Assembly: GCA_902765395.1 (NCBI GenBank) | Contig: CACWZP010000018.1 | Span: forward strand, 1-62,356 | Length of the DNA: 62,356 bases | Reading direction: 5' to 3' | DNA from: an uncultured Eubacteriales bacterium | GTDB lineage: Bacteria > Bacillota > Clostridia > Christensenellales > Aristaeellaceae | Shown: piece after piece, positions 18,748-26,856 of the stretch | Numbering within the stretch: position 1 is the first letter of the stretch | Layout of the letters: each line of letters begins with the position of its first letter | Notes under the pieces: generated by a model | Database searches by the model: none | Told to the model about the DNA's origin: nothing | What the model saw: the letters and a program-made list of their open reading frames with translations, nothing else | Translations under genes and position numbers: made by a program

Positions 18748-19275
18748 ATGGAAGTCATAGAGATATTCGGTAAAAACTACTTCGGACACTGGCGCGATAC
18801 GCGCACGGCCTGCCGGGGCATCGTGCGGCGCGGAGGTGAGATCCTCACGTCCTTTGAGACGGTCACCGGGCAGTACATGATCCCCGGCGGCGGCCTGGAA
18901 AGCGGGGAGAGTGCCGGGAACTGCTGCCGCCGCGAGGTGGCTGAGGAGACAGGCGTTCTCGTGGAACCTGGCGATCCCGTCCTCGAGATCGACGAGTATT
19001 ACGAAGACTGGAAGTACATCAGCCTCTATTTCTTCTGCCGTCCCGTGGGTACGACCGAGCGCCATCTCACGGACCGAGAGAGGGAAGTGGGCATGGAGCC
19101 CCGCTGGGTGAGCATTGAACAGGTCGTTGCGGAGTTTTCCCGCCATGCGGAATACGCCGACGACGAGATGCGCCGGGGACTGTACCTAAGGGAGTACACG
19201 GCGCTGAAGCGGCTGCTGAAGGACAGGGGGAACAGGACTGTGTCCTCCGCCGGCGGCGGTGACAGCGCCTCCTGA
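18748..19275 (+). CDS. Nudix hydrolase
   Basis: A 175-residue Nudix-superfamily pyrophosphohydrolase. The complete Nudix box spans residues 48-70 (G, five residues, E54, seven residues, REVAEETGV), so the metal site is intact. The substrate (nucleotide, sugar nucleotide or other) cannot be told. The C-terminal end (GNRTVSSAGGGDSAS) is low-complexity and overlaps decayed repeat sequence at about 19230-19285, suggesting an extended tail like those of mfd and the HD gene. Confidence 0.9.
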   Translation: MEVIEIFGKNYFGHWRDTRTACRGIVRRGGEILTSFETVTGQYMIPGGGLESGESAGNCCRREVAEETGVLVEPGDPVLEIDEYYEDWKYISLYFFCRPVGTTERHLTDREREVGMEPRWVSIEQVVAEFSRHAEYADDEMRRGLYLREYTALKRLLKDRGNRTVSSAGGGDSAS

Positions 19276-19332
19276 AGGGGGAAACCGCGAGCACTGCAAG
19301 ACATCAAGACTGTTGGAAGGGGGGAGATCCAT

Positions 19333-21399
19333 ATGGCAAAGGGCTTTCTGCCCGTGAACGCGAAGGAGGCGCGCCAGCTTGGCTGGGACGCGCCGGACTT
19401 CGTGTACGTCACCGGCGACGCCTACGTGGATCATCCCTCCTTTGGCCTGGCCATCATTTCCCGCGTGCTGGAGGCGGCGGGGTATCGCGTGGCCATGCTG
19501 CCCCAGCCGGACTGGCACTCCTGCGAGCCCTTCAAGGCGTTCGGGCGGCCGAAGATCGGCTTCCTGGTCACGGCGGGCGTGATCGATTCCATGGTGAACC
19601 ACTACACCGCAGCCAAGAAGAAGCGCAGCGAGGACGCCTATTCCCCGGGCGGCCAGGCGGGCCACCGCCCCGACCGCGCCACCATCGTCTACTGCAACCG
19701 CATCCGCGAGGCCTATCGGGACGTGCCCATCGCCATCGGCGGGGTGGAGGCGTCGCTGCGTCGCTTCGCCCACTACGACTACTGGGACGACCGGGTGCGC
19801 AATTCCATGCTGGTGGACAGCGGCGCGGACGTGCTGATGTTCGGCATGGGGGAGCGGAGCGTCATCGAGGTGGCCCGCTGGATGGCCGAGGGCCGGGACT
19901 TTTCCGAAATGCGCATCCCCGGCACCTGCGTGATGGCGGGGGAGGTGCCCGAGGGCTTCCTGGAGATCGCGCCGATGGAGACCGTGGCGAAGGACAAGCG
20001 CGCCTACGCCGAGGCCTTCAAGGTGCAGTACGACCAGCAGGACCCCGTGCGCGGCAAGCCCATCGCCCAGAAGCACGGCAAGAAGTGGATGCTGCAAAAC
20101 AAACCGGACATGCCGCTGACCGAGGCGGAGCTGGACGCGGTCTACGCGCTGCCCTATCAGAGGACGTATCACCCGATGTATGAAAAGGCGGGCGGCATCC
20201 CGGCCATCGAGGAAGTGAAGTTTTCCATCGCCTCGGTGCGGGGCTGCTTCGGCGCCTGCTCCTTCTGTGCGCTCACCTTCCACCAGGGCCGGATCGTCAC
20301 CGCCCGCAGCAAGCGGAGCATCGTGGACGAGGGGCGGCTGCTTACGAAGCTGCCCGGCTTCAAGGGCTATATCCACGACGTGGGCGGCCCCACGGCCAAC
20401 TTCCGCCGGCCCGCCTGCGACAAGCAGTTGAAGGCGGGGGCCTGCGTGAACCGGCAGTGCCTGTTCCCGAAGCCCTGCCCGAACCTGAAGGCCGACCACC
20501 GGGAGTACATCGACATCCTGCGAACCCTGCGGCAGCTGCCGGGGGTGAAGAAGGTGTTCATCCGCTCGGGCATCCGCTTTGACTACCTGCTGGCGGACAA
20601 AAAGAGCAACTTCCTGCGGGAGCTTTCCGAGCACCACGTGTCCGGCCAGCTGAAGGTGGCCCCGGAGCACGTCAGCCCCCGGGTGCTGCACTACCTGGGC
20701 AAGCCGACGGTGGAGACCTACGACGAGTTCGTCAAGCGCTACAAGCAGGTGAACCAGGCGCTGGGCCTCAAGCAGTACCTGGTGCCCTACTTCATGTCCA
20801 GCCACCCGGGCTGCACGCTGGACGACGCCATCCTGCTGGCCCAGTACATGAAGCGCACCGGCCAGCACCCCGACCAGGTGCAGGACTTCTACCCCACGCC
20901 GGGCACGCTGTCCACCGCCATGTTCTTCACGGGCCTCGATCCCCGGGACATGACGGAGGTGTACGTGCCCCGGGACCCGGAGGAGAAGGCCATGCAGCGG
21001 GCGCTGATGCACTACTTCAAGCCCTACAACCGGGAATTGGTCGTCAGGGCGCTGAAGAAGGCGGGCCGGGAGGACCTGATCGGCTGGGGGCCGGAGTGCC
21101 TGATACCGCCCCGCGCTGTTGCCTCGCGGCAAGCGCGGGTTTCGGACGGCGCAGCCAAGTGTGCGCGTCCTCAGTCCGGCTCCGTCGGACGCTCAATGCC
21201 ACCAAGAGAAATCGCACTGAAGGACAGGAGCAAATCCTCAAGGAGTGCTGTACCGAAGGACAAGGGCAAGCCGGCCAAGGGCAAAGATTCCAAAGCCGAG
21301 CTAAATCCCCAGCTGCAGAAGGCACAGCGGCGCGACGAGCCGCCGCGCAGGAAGCACCCGGACAAGGGCAGGGCGAATCGACGAAGCACCAAGCGATGA
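19333..21399 (+). CDS. YgiQ-family radical SAM protein
   Basis: A 688-residue member of the UPF0313/YgiQ radical SAM family, conserved but without an established reaction. The [4Fe-4S]-binding motif is Cys305-x3-Cys309-x2-Cys312. The N-terminal region starts AKGFLPVNAKEARQLGW, typical of the family. After about residue 590 there is a basic, disordered tail rich in Lys, Arg and Ser that looks locally acquired. A GGGGGGAG ribosome site precedes the ATG. It lies upstream of, and on the same strand as, the TetR gene. Confidence 0.92.
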   Translation: MAKGFLPVNAKEARQLGWDAPDFVYVTGDAYVDHPSFGLAIISRVLEAAGYRVAMLPQPDWHSCEPFKAFGRPKIGFLVTAGVIDSMVNHYTAAKKKRSEDAYSPGGQAGHRPDRATIVYCNRIREAYRDVPIAIGGVEASLRRFAHYDYWDDRVRNSMLVDSGADVLMFGMGERSVIEVARWMAEGRDFSEMRIPGTCVMAGEVPEGFLEIAPMETVAKDKRAYAEAFKVQYDQQDPVRGKPIAQKHGKKWMLQNKPDMPLTEAELDAVYALPYQRTYHPMYEKAGGIPAIEEVKFSIASVRGCFGACSFCALTFHQGRIVTARSKRSIVDEGRLLTKLPGFKGYIHDVGGPTANFRRPACDKQLKAGACVNRQCLFPKPCPNLKADHREYIDILRTLRQLPGVKKVFIRSGIRFDYLLADKKSNFLRELSEHHVSGQLKVAPEHVSPRVLHYLGKPTVETYDEFVKRYKQVNQALGLKQYLVPYFMSSHPGCTLDDAILLAQYMKRTGQHPDQVQDFYPTPGTLSTAMFFTGLDPRDMTEVYVPRDPEEKAMQRALMHYFKPYNRELVVRALKKAGREDLIGWGPECLIPPRAVASRQARVSDGAAKCARPQSGSVGRSMPPREIALKDRSKSSRSAVPKDKGKPAKGKDSKAELNPQLQKAQRRDEPPRRKHPDKGRANRRSTKR

Positions 21400-21439
21400 C
21401 ATCGACACCATAGACAACCACCAAGGGGGAGGCACCACC

Positions 21440-22129
21440 ATGAAAAAAGGCGATTTGAAGCGGGCTCAGATCCTGGACGCCGCCGAGCAGTTGTTCTTCG
21501 AGAAGGGCTATGACCGCACCTCCGTGCAGGACCTGCTGGACGCGCTGGGCATGTCCAAGGGCGGCTTCTACCACTACTTTGACTCCAAGGAGGCCGTGCT
21601 GCGCGCCGTCAGTGAGCGCCGGGCCGAGGGGCGCTTCGAGCGCCTCTCCGCGGAACTTTACGCCCCCCGGCGCGGTCCAATCGACAGGTTGAACCTGCTG
21701 CTGGGCATGGCGAACCTGTTTGAGACGGAGGACCTGCGCTTTGCCGCGCTGATGGTCAAGCTGTGCTATGTGGAGGGCGACGCCTCCATGCGCGACCACC
21801 ACCGCCGCATCCTGCTGGACCGCCTGACACCCTGGCTCTGCGACGTGATCGACGAGGGCGTGCGCGACGGCAGCTTCCATGCCCGCCATCCCATGGAGGT
21901 GGGGAGGCTGCTTCTGCTGCTGGCGCTGGACGCGGACGAGGAGGCCTGCCGCATACTGGCGAATGAGCCGGACAACCCGGACGCCGCCATCAAGATGCTG
22001 GAGCTGCTGAACGCCTGGCGCGAGGCGGCCGAGCGGCTGATCGGCGCGCCCTATGGCTCCATCCGGCTGTTTGACGCCTCCCGCATGGTGGCCGATTGGA
22101 TGGCCGCCGCGGCACTGATGAGGGAATAG
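21440..22129 (+). CDS. TetR-family transcriptional regulator
   Basis: A 229-residue TetR-type repressor. The N-terminal helix-turn-helix (about 8-55) shows the family pattern: ILDAAEQLFFEKGYDRTSVQDL, then GMSKGGFYHYFDSKEAV. The C-terminal ligand domain is not diagnostic. GGGGGAGG lies 7 bases before the ATG. The amidase gene follows after 6 bases and may be cotranscribed; no efflux or metabolic gene lies adjacent to hint at the ligand. Confidence 0.92.
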   Translation: MKKGDLKRAQILDAAEQLFFEKGYDRTSVQDLLDALGMSKGGFYHYFDSKEAVLRAVSERRAEGRFERLSAELYAPRRGPIDRLNLLLGMANLFETEDLRFAALMVKLCYVEGDASMRDHHRRILLDRLTPWLCDVIDEGVRDGSFHARHPMEVGRLLLLLALDADEEACRILANEPDNPDAAIKMLELLNAWREAAERLIGAPYGSIRLFDASRMVADWMAAAALMRE

Positions 22130-22135
22130 CGGAAT

Positions 22136-23008
22136 ATGAGTGAATTGAAGCGTTTTGTTGTGCTCGCCCTGGCGCTGGCCCTGCTGATGACGGCCCCGGC
22201 GCTGGCCGAGGGACTGACGGTGGAGGGCGCGGCATTGCCCGCGCCGGAGGAGCTGCTCCCGCAGGGCGGCGATGCCTCCATGCCGGAAGCCGTTGAAACC
22301 ATCGCGCCGGACGACGGCGACACCGTGCCCAGCGTGGTGCTTAAGCTGGTGGAGGAGAAGCTGCCCCTCACCGGCGTGAAGATCGGCATCGACCCCGGCC
22401 ACCAGGCCCACGGCAACAATGAGAAGGAGACCGTCGCCCCGGGCAGCAATGAAAAGAAGGCCAAGGTCACCAGTGGCACCTCCGGCGCGGCCACCGGCAT
22501 CGCCGAGTACGTGACGAACCTGGAGATCTCCCTCAAGCTGCGGGACGCCCTCGTCAGCCAGGGGGCCGAGGTCTACATGACCCGCGAGACCCACGACGTG
22601 GACATCTCCAACCAGGAGCGGGCAAAGCTGATGAACGGCTACGGCGTGGACCTGGTGCTGCGCATCCACTGCGACGGCGCGGAGAACAAGTCCAAGCACG
22701 GCATCGCCCTGTACTGCAGCCGCTCCAACGCCATCGCCGAGGAGAGCTATCGCGCCGCCGAGGCCATACTGCCCGTGCTGTGCGAGACAACCGGCGCCCA
22801 GAACAACGGCATCGTCTCCAACGACAACTACACCGGCCAGAACTGGTCCGAGGTGCCCTGCCTGATGGTGGAGTGCGGCTTCCTGTCCAACGCCGACGAG
22901 GACAGGCTGCTGAACGACGAGGACTACCAGTGGAAGCTGGCGGCGGGCCTGACCAACGGCATCATCGCCTATATCCAGCAGCGGGACGGAGTGCAGGGGA
23001 ATGAGTGA
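22136..23008 (+). CDS. Secreted N-acetylmuramoyl-L-alanine amidase (Amidase_3)
   Basis: A zinc amidase that cleaves the bond between MurNAc and the stem peptide, acting outside the cell. The 290-residue protein has a signal peptide (about 1-24, ending PALAEG), a linker, and an Amidase_3 domain with His89 (DPGHQ), Glu130, His178 (RIHCD) and catalytic Glu246 (VECGFLS). It has no separate wall-binding domain. It follows the TetR gene closely, and its 3' end overlaps the nucleotidyltransferase gene by 8 bases. Confidence 0.92.
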   Translation: MSELKRFVVLALALALLMTAPALAEGLTVEGAALPAPEELLPQGGDASMPEAVETIAPDDGDTVPSVVLKLVEEKLPLTGVKIGIDPGHQAHGNNEKETVAPGSNEKKAKVTSGTSGAATGIAEYVTNLEISLKLRDALVSQGAEVYMTRETHDVDISNQERAKLMNGYGVDLVLRIHCDGAENKSKHGIALYCSRSNAIAEESYRAAEAILPVLCETTGAQNNGIVSNDNYTGQNWSEVPCLMVECGFLSNADEDRLLNDEDYQWKLAAGLTNGIIAYIQQRDGVQGNE

Positions 23009-23795
23009 CCGCATGGCCCTGCCGGACGTTGCATTGCGCCTGATCGACGGCTTCACCGCCGCCGCCCGGGACGTTTTCGGCCAATCGCTTGTGGGCGTCT
23101 ACCTGCACGGCTCCGCGGCAATGGGCTGCTACAACAGCGCCGTGAGCGACCTGGACTTCATCGTGGTGGTTGACGCGCCCATGGCAGATGCCCGGCGCCG
23201 GGCCTTCATGGACGCCGTTGCCGAGCTGGATGCCCGGGCCCCGGGCAAGGGCATCGAGATGAGCGTCGTCACCCGCAGCGCCTGCGCGCCCTTCGTCCAT
23301 CCCGCGCCCTTTGAGCTGCACTGGTCCCGGATGCACGCGGCCTGGTACGCCCGCGACCCGGAGGACTACATCGCGAAGATGCGCGGAACGGACGCGGACC
23401 TGGCGGCCCACTTCACGGTGATCCGCGGCCGCGGCGCATGCCTGTTCGGCGCGGCGATCGGGGACGTGTTCGCCCCGGTGCCGAAGCGGGACTACGTGGA
23501 CTCCATCCGGGACGACGTCTGCGGCGCCGTGGATGAAATCGCGGGGAACACCCTATACCTGACGCTGAACCTGGCCCGGGTGCTGTCGTACCTGGAGGAC
23601 GGCGTCGTGCGCTCCAAGCGGGAGGGTGGCGATTGGGCGCTCAAGCACCTGCTGGGGGAGTACCGCCCGCTGGTGGAGGCCGCGCTGAGCGCCTATGGCG
23701 GCGCGGCGGATGTGGCGTATGACCTTGACCTCGCCCGCCGATACGCGGCGTATATGCTGGGACGGATTCAGGCACTGCGCGATGTGGGCGCGTGA
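23001..23795 (+). CDS. AadA-like aminoglycoside nucleotidyltransferase (DUF4111 C-terminus)
   Basis: A 264-residue nucleotidyltransferase resembling ANT(3'')/ANT(9) enzymes, which adenylylate streptomycin and spectinomycin. It shows HGSAAMG with Gly37-Ser38, the metal-binding Asp50-x-Asp52, a glutamate (Glu86) where AadA has its catalytic base, and an all-helical C-terminal domain with GDWALKHLL, as in AadA. Whether it modifies an aminoglycoside is unknown; many chromosomal relatives have no shown activity. Its start overlaps the amidase stop. AGGGGA abuts the ATG at 23001, so the ATG at 23013 is an alternative. GC content resembles the neighbours, so recent transfer is not indicated. Confidence 0.8.
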   Translation: MSDRMALPDVALRLIDGFTAAARDVFGQSLVGVYLHGSAAMGCYNSAVSDLDFIVVVDAPMADARRRAFMDAVAELDARAPGKGIEMSVVTRSACAPFVHPAPFELHWSRMHAAWYARDPEDYIAKMRGTDADLAAHFTVIRGRGACLFGAAIGDVFAPVPKRDYVDSIRDDVCGAVDEIAGNTLYLTLNLARVLSYLEDGVVRSKREGGDWALKHLLGEYRPLVEAALSAYGGAADVAYDLDLARRYAAYMLGRIQALRDVGA

Positions 23796-23838
23796 ATGTT
23801 ATTTTTTGATTTCAGCGCTGAAATACCCGGAAACTTCA

Positions 23839-23867
23839 TTGACTTTCCCCGGAAAAACAGGTATAAT
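23839..23867 (+). promoter_or_regulatory. rplU promoter (TTGACT, 17 bp, TATAAT)
   Basis: TTGACT (23839-23844) and TATAAT (23862-23867) are 17 bp apart and about 107 bases upstream of the L21 start. Transcription should start near 23874. Confidence 0.85.
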
Positions 23868-23873
23868 CATTCG

Positions 23874-23966
23874 GTAAGCCGCTCGAAACCGGCTTAAAAT
23901 GTATGTTCGGATGGTGATGAACCTCCGGCTGCTGCCAAGTTTCGGCGAGATTTTTGTATAGGAGGT
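23874..23966 (+). ncRNA. L21 leader (ribosomal protein mRNA leader)
   Basis: The roughly 90-base leader has a first hairpin (AAGCCG with CGGCTT) and a later ACCTCC at 23921-23926 that is the exact complement of the Shine-Dalgarno GGAGGT at 23961-23966. Order and position fit the L21 leader known from Firmicutes, thought to mediate feedback by a ribosomal protein. A covariance-model hit would be needed to confirm the family. Confidence 0.6.
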
Positions 23967-23973
23967 GCAACGC

Positions 23974-24285
23974 GTGTACGCAGTCATTAAGACCGGTGGC
24001 AAGCAGTACCGTGTTCAGCAGGGCGACGTTATCTTCGTAGAGAAGCTCAACGCTCAGGCGGATGAAGCGGTTACTTTTGACGAGGTACTTCTCGTCGGCG
24101 AAGCGGATCAGGCCAAGGTCGGCACGCCCGTGGTTGAGGGCGCGAAGGTCGAAGGCAAGGTTCTGGCCCAGGTGAAGGGCAAGAAGATCGTCGTCTATAA
24201 GTACAAGGCCAAGAAGAACGAGCGCAAGAAGCAGGGCCATCGTCAGCCCTACACCAAGGTTGAGATCACGGCCATCAACGCCTGA
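23974..24285 (+). CDS. rplU: Ribosomal protein L21
   Basis: A 103-residue large-subunit protein beginning [15 protein letters not shown], as in most bacteria, with the conserved C-terminal [19 protein letters not shown]. The start is the GTG at 23974, 8 bases after GGAGG; a GTG at 23965 overlaps the ribosome site and is rejected. The stop overlaps the ATG of prp. L21, Prp and L27 form one transcription unit, as in other Firmicutes. Confidence 0.98.
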   Translation: MYAVIKTGGKQYRVQQGDVIFVEKLNAQADEAVTFDEVLLVGEADQAKVGTPVVEGAKVEGKVLAQVKGKKIVVYKYKAKKNERKKQGHRQPYTKVEITAINA

Positions 24286-24638
24286 TGAACCGACTTGGCA
24301 ACACCGTCACTTTCTACAGGAGAAAGGACGGGGCCCTCACGGGCTATCGAGCTGAGGGGCACACGGGTTATGCCGAGGCGGGCGAGGACATCGTCTGCGC
24401 CGCCGTCTCCGCGCTGACCCAGGCCACGCTGAACGGACTGAAAAACGTCCTGAAGGCGCCCGTCATGTTCGATATTGACGACAAAGCCGCCATACTGGAG
24501 GCAAGATTGGCGCCGGAAGCGTCCGAAGCACAGGTCACGCAAGCGCAGCTGCTGCTTGAGACCCTGCTGGAGGGCCTTCAGGCCATCGAGAGGAGTTATC
24601 CTCGAAACGTTCGCATATTCTTCGAAGAACGGAGGTAA
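24285..24638 (+). CDS. prp: Prp, L27 N-terminal processing cysteine protease
   Basis: Prp is a small cysteine protease that removes the N-terminal extension of ribosomal protein L27 in Firmicutes. The 117-residue protein has His26 (EGHTGYA) and Cys38 ([10 protein letters not shown]), at the spacing of the known catalytic pair. It overlaps rplU by one base and lies 5 bases before rpmA, whose product carries the matching cleavage site. Confidence 0.93.
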   Translation: MNRLGNTVTFYRRKDGALTGYRAEGHTGYAEAGEDIVCAAVSALTQATLNGLKNVLKAPVMFDIDDKAAILEARLAPEASEAQVTQAQLLLETLLEGLQAIERSYPRNVRIFFEERR

Positions 24639-24643
24639 AGCAC

Positions 24644-24940
24644 ATGTTCATGATGAATCTTCAGCTCTTCGCTCACAAGAAGGGAATGGGCTCCTCCCGC
24701 AACGGCCGTGACAGCCACGCGCAGCGCCTCGGCGTGAAGCGCGCGGACGGTCAGTTCGTGCTCGCGGGCAACATTCTCGTTCGTCAGCGCGGAACGAAAT
24801 TCCATCCCGGCAAGAACGTGGGCATCGGCGACGACGATACCCTGTACGCGAAGCTGGATGGCGTCGTAAAGTTCGAGCGTCTGGGCAAGACCCGCAAGCA
24901 GGTCAGCATCTATCCCAAGACGGAAGTTGCGGCGGAATAA
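24644..24940 (+). CDS. rpmA: Ribosomal protein L27 with cleavable N-terminal extension
   Basis: A 98-residue large-subunit protein near the peptidyl-transferase centre. The N-terminus [18 protein letters not shown] contains the Prp site: cleavage after Ala10 exposes the functional N-terminus seen in species without the extension. GGAGG precedes the ATG, and a terminator follows the gene. Confidence 0.98.
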   Translation: MFMMNLQLFAHKKGMGSSRNGRDSHAQRLGVKRADGQFVLAGNILVRQRGTKFHPGKNVGIGDDDTLYAKLDGVVKFERLGKTRKQVSIYPKTEVAAE

Positions 24941-24960
24941 TCCAACAACGGATGAATGAA

Positions 24961-24986
24961 CGCGCCAAGCGATTGGCGCGTTTTTT
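24961..24986 (+). terminator. Terminator of the rplU-prp-rpmA unit
   Basis: CGCGCCAA-GCGA-TTGGCGCG is a perfect 8-bp stem followed by six T residues. Confidence 0.93.
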
Positions 24987-25025
24987 CACGGCTACACGTT
25001 AGCAAGGTAGAGGAAGAAATCACAA

Positions 25026-25865
25026 ATGCTGATCGGAAACGAGCCGCTGGACCTGAAATTGACGCTCATCGACAGTGCCCAGTGCTTCCGCTGGACGGAA
25101 GTGGACGGCCGCTTCGGCGCGGCGTTTGAGGACGGGCCGGTGTGGCTGTGGCGCACGGAGGCGGGCATCCAGGCCGAAGGCGCGTGCGACGCGGGGTGGC
25201 TGCGGCACTATCTGGACCTGGACCGGGATTATGCCGCTATCGCAGCCGAGTATGCCCACATTCCCGCCGCCCGGGACGCCGTTGCGCTGTTTCCGGGGCT
25301 GCGGGTGATGAACCAGCCGCCCTGGGAGGCGCTGATCTCGTTCATACTTTCCGCCAACAACAACGTGACCCGCATCCGCCAGCTGACCGACACACTGTGC
25401 CAAAGCTGCGGCGCGGCCTGGGACTGCGGCGGCGCGACGCTGTACAGCTTTCCCACGCCGCAAAGGCTGGCGGACTGCACGGAGGATGAGCTGCGCGCCT
25501 TGAAGGTGGGCTACCGCGCGCCGTTTTTGATCGAAACCGCGCGGCGGGTGGCAGATGGCTTCCCGCTGGACGACCTCTGCCGCATGCCCTATGACGAAGC
25601 CCACAGGCTGCTGGTGTCGCTGCCCGGCGTGGGGGACAAGGTGGCTGACTGCGCGCTGCTGTTCGGCTGCGGCCACGCCTGCGCCTTCCCGGTGGACGTG
25701 TGGGTGGACCGGTTGATGCGGGACTGGTTCGGCGTGACCTGCAAGAGCCGCGCCGCCCTGGCCAAAGAGGCCCGCCGGCGCCTGGGCGCGCACGCCGGGC
25801 TGATGCAGCAGTTCCTGTTTCACGCTGCAAGGACCGGGGCGATGGAATTAAGGAATAGGGATTAG
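25026..25865 (+). CDS. OGG1-like 8-oxoguanine DNA glycosylase
   Basis: A bifunctional base-excision repair enzyme of the HhH-GPD superfamily, expected to remove 8-oxoguanine. The 279-residue protein has an OGG1-type N-terminal domain (AQCFRWTEVDG), the helix-hairpin-helix LPGVGDKVAD with the Schiff-base Lys205, and PVDVWVDR with catalytic Asp224. These match the eukaryotic-type OGG1 found in some Clostridia rather than MutM. The final residues MELRNRD run into a heptamer repeat, so the native C-terminus may have been replaced. It stands alone between two ribosomal/membrane units. Confidence 0.9.
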   Translation: MLIGNEPLDLKLTLIDSAQCFRWTEVDGRFGAAFEDGPVWLWRTEAGIQAEGACDAGWLRHYLDLDRDYAAIAAEYAHIPAARDAVALFPGLRVMNQPPWEALISFILSANNNVTRIRQLTDTLCQSCGAAWDCGGATLYSFPTPQRLADCTEDELRALKVGYRAPFLIETARRVADGFPLDDLCRMPYDEAHRLLVSLPGVGDKVADCALLFGCGHACAFPVDVWVDRLMRDWFGVTCKSRAALAKEARRRLGAHAGLMQQFLFHAARTGAMELRNRD

Positions 25866-25912
25866 GGAACAGGGATTAGGGAACAGCGAATAGAGAACAG
25901 GGAATAGGAATG
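25845..25912 (+). repeat. Heptamer repeat after the glycosylase gene
   Basis: About nine units of AGGGAAC, AGGGATT or AGGAATA type with a 7-base period begin inside the last codons of the glycosylase and end in GGAATGGTGGCTGCC. That end resembles the edge of the 44674 element on the opposite strand. A GC hairpin of the 17586 family follows at 25947-25965. Confidence 0.7.
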
Positions 25913-26068
25913 GTGGCTGCCGCGCGGATGAACCTGTCAACCTGCAGGGGCGGCGTTGCGCTGCCAGCCCGGACAGGGATATGAGACAATAGGAACATCG
26001 GAGCGCTGTTTCAGTCCCCGGTACCTGTGCCATTGTTCCCACATGAGATAACGAAAGAGGGAAATCCG

Positions 26069-26770
26069 ATGCTCGGCGTAATCGCAAACCCTGCCGCCAT
26101 CGTGCTGGGCGGGCTGCTGGGGTGCCTGCTGCGAGGCGGCATCCAACAGCGCTTCCGCGACACCATCAACTACGGCCTGGCGCTGTGCGTGATGCTGATC
26201 GGCATCTCCGGCGCGCTCAAGACCAACAACATCCTGTGCATGATCGTCTCGGTGATCGTGGGTTCGGTGCTGGGCGAGTGGCTGGGCATCGAGCACGGCA
26301 TCGAGCGCCTGGGCGACTGGGCGCAAAGCCGCTTCTCCAAGGGCGACACCGGCTTCGCGGCCGGGTTCGTGAACGCCTCGCTGCTGTTCTGCGTGGGCGC
26401 GATGGCGGTGGTCGGCGCGCTGGAGGCGGGACTGCAAAACAAGCCGGACACGCTGCTGGCCAAGTCCGCGCTGGACGGCGTGTTCTCCATCATACTGGCT
26501 TCCACCTACGGCCCGGGCGTGATCTTCTCCGCCGTGCCCATACTGATCTACCAGGGCGGCATCGCGCTGCTGGCGGGGGTGCTGTCGCCGCTGCTCACCG
26601 ACGCGCTGATCACGGAGATGTCCGCCGTGGGCTCGCTGTTGATCGTGGCCATCGGCATCAACTCCATGGACTTTTTGAAATCCCGCATCCGCGTGGGCAA
26701 CATGCTGCCGGCCATCCTCATTCCGTGTGTCTTCCTGCCGATGGCGCAGCTGTTGAAGGGACTGTTCTGA
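26069..26770 (+). CDS. DUF554-family integral membrane protein
   Basis: A 233-residue polytopic membrane protein, with about six or seven hydrophobic segments, of the DUF554 (YdfK) family, possibly a transporter. Function is not established. The N-terminus MLGVIANPAAIVLGGLLG is typical of the family, which fixes the start at 26069 with GAGGGA upstream; 14 earlier codons in frame are rejected. It converges on the sortase gene across a shared terminator. Confidence 0.85.
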   Translation: MLGVIANPAAIVLGGLLGCLLRGGIQQRFRDTINYGLALCVMLIGISGALKTNNILCMIVSVIVGSVLGEWLGIEHGIERLGDWAQSRFSKGDTGFAAGFVNASLLFCVGAMAVVGALEAGLQNKPDTLLAKSALDGVFSIILASTYGPGVIFSAVPILIYQGGIALLAGVLSPLLTDALITEMSAVGSLLIVAIGINSMDFLKSRIRVGNMLPAILIPCVFLPMAQLLKGLF

Positions 26771-26778
26771 ACAATCGG

Positions 26779-26817
26779 CAAAAGAAGGGCCTTCCCCTGA
26801 AAGGGAGGACCCTTTTG
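26779..26817. terminator. Bidirectional terminator between DUF554 and sortase genes
   Basis: CAAAAG at the left pairs with CTTTTG at the right around a GC-rich imperfect stem (CCTTCCCC with GGGAGG). A run on the left and T run on the right suit termination of both convergent genes. Confidence 0.7.
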
Positions 26818-26856
26818 CGTCCGGTCGGCGCGCGTCGGTTGTTCATTTTTCGCGGC

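Noticed and set aside
23001-23795. The AadA-like gene as a recently acquired resistance cassette
   Set aside because: No integron site, transposase or GC shift is visible, and it overlaps a native amidase gene.
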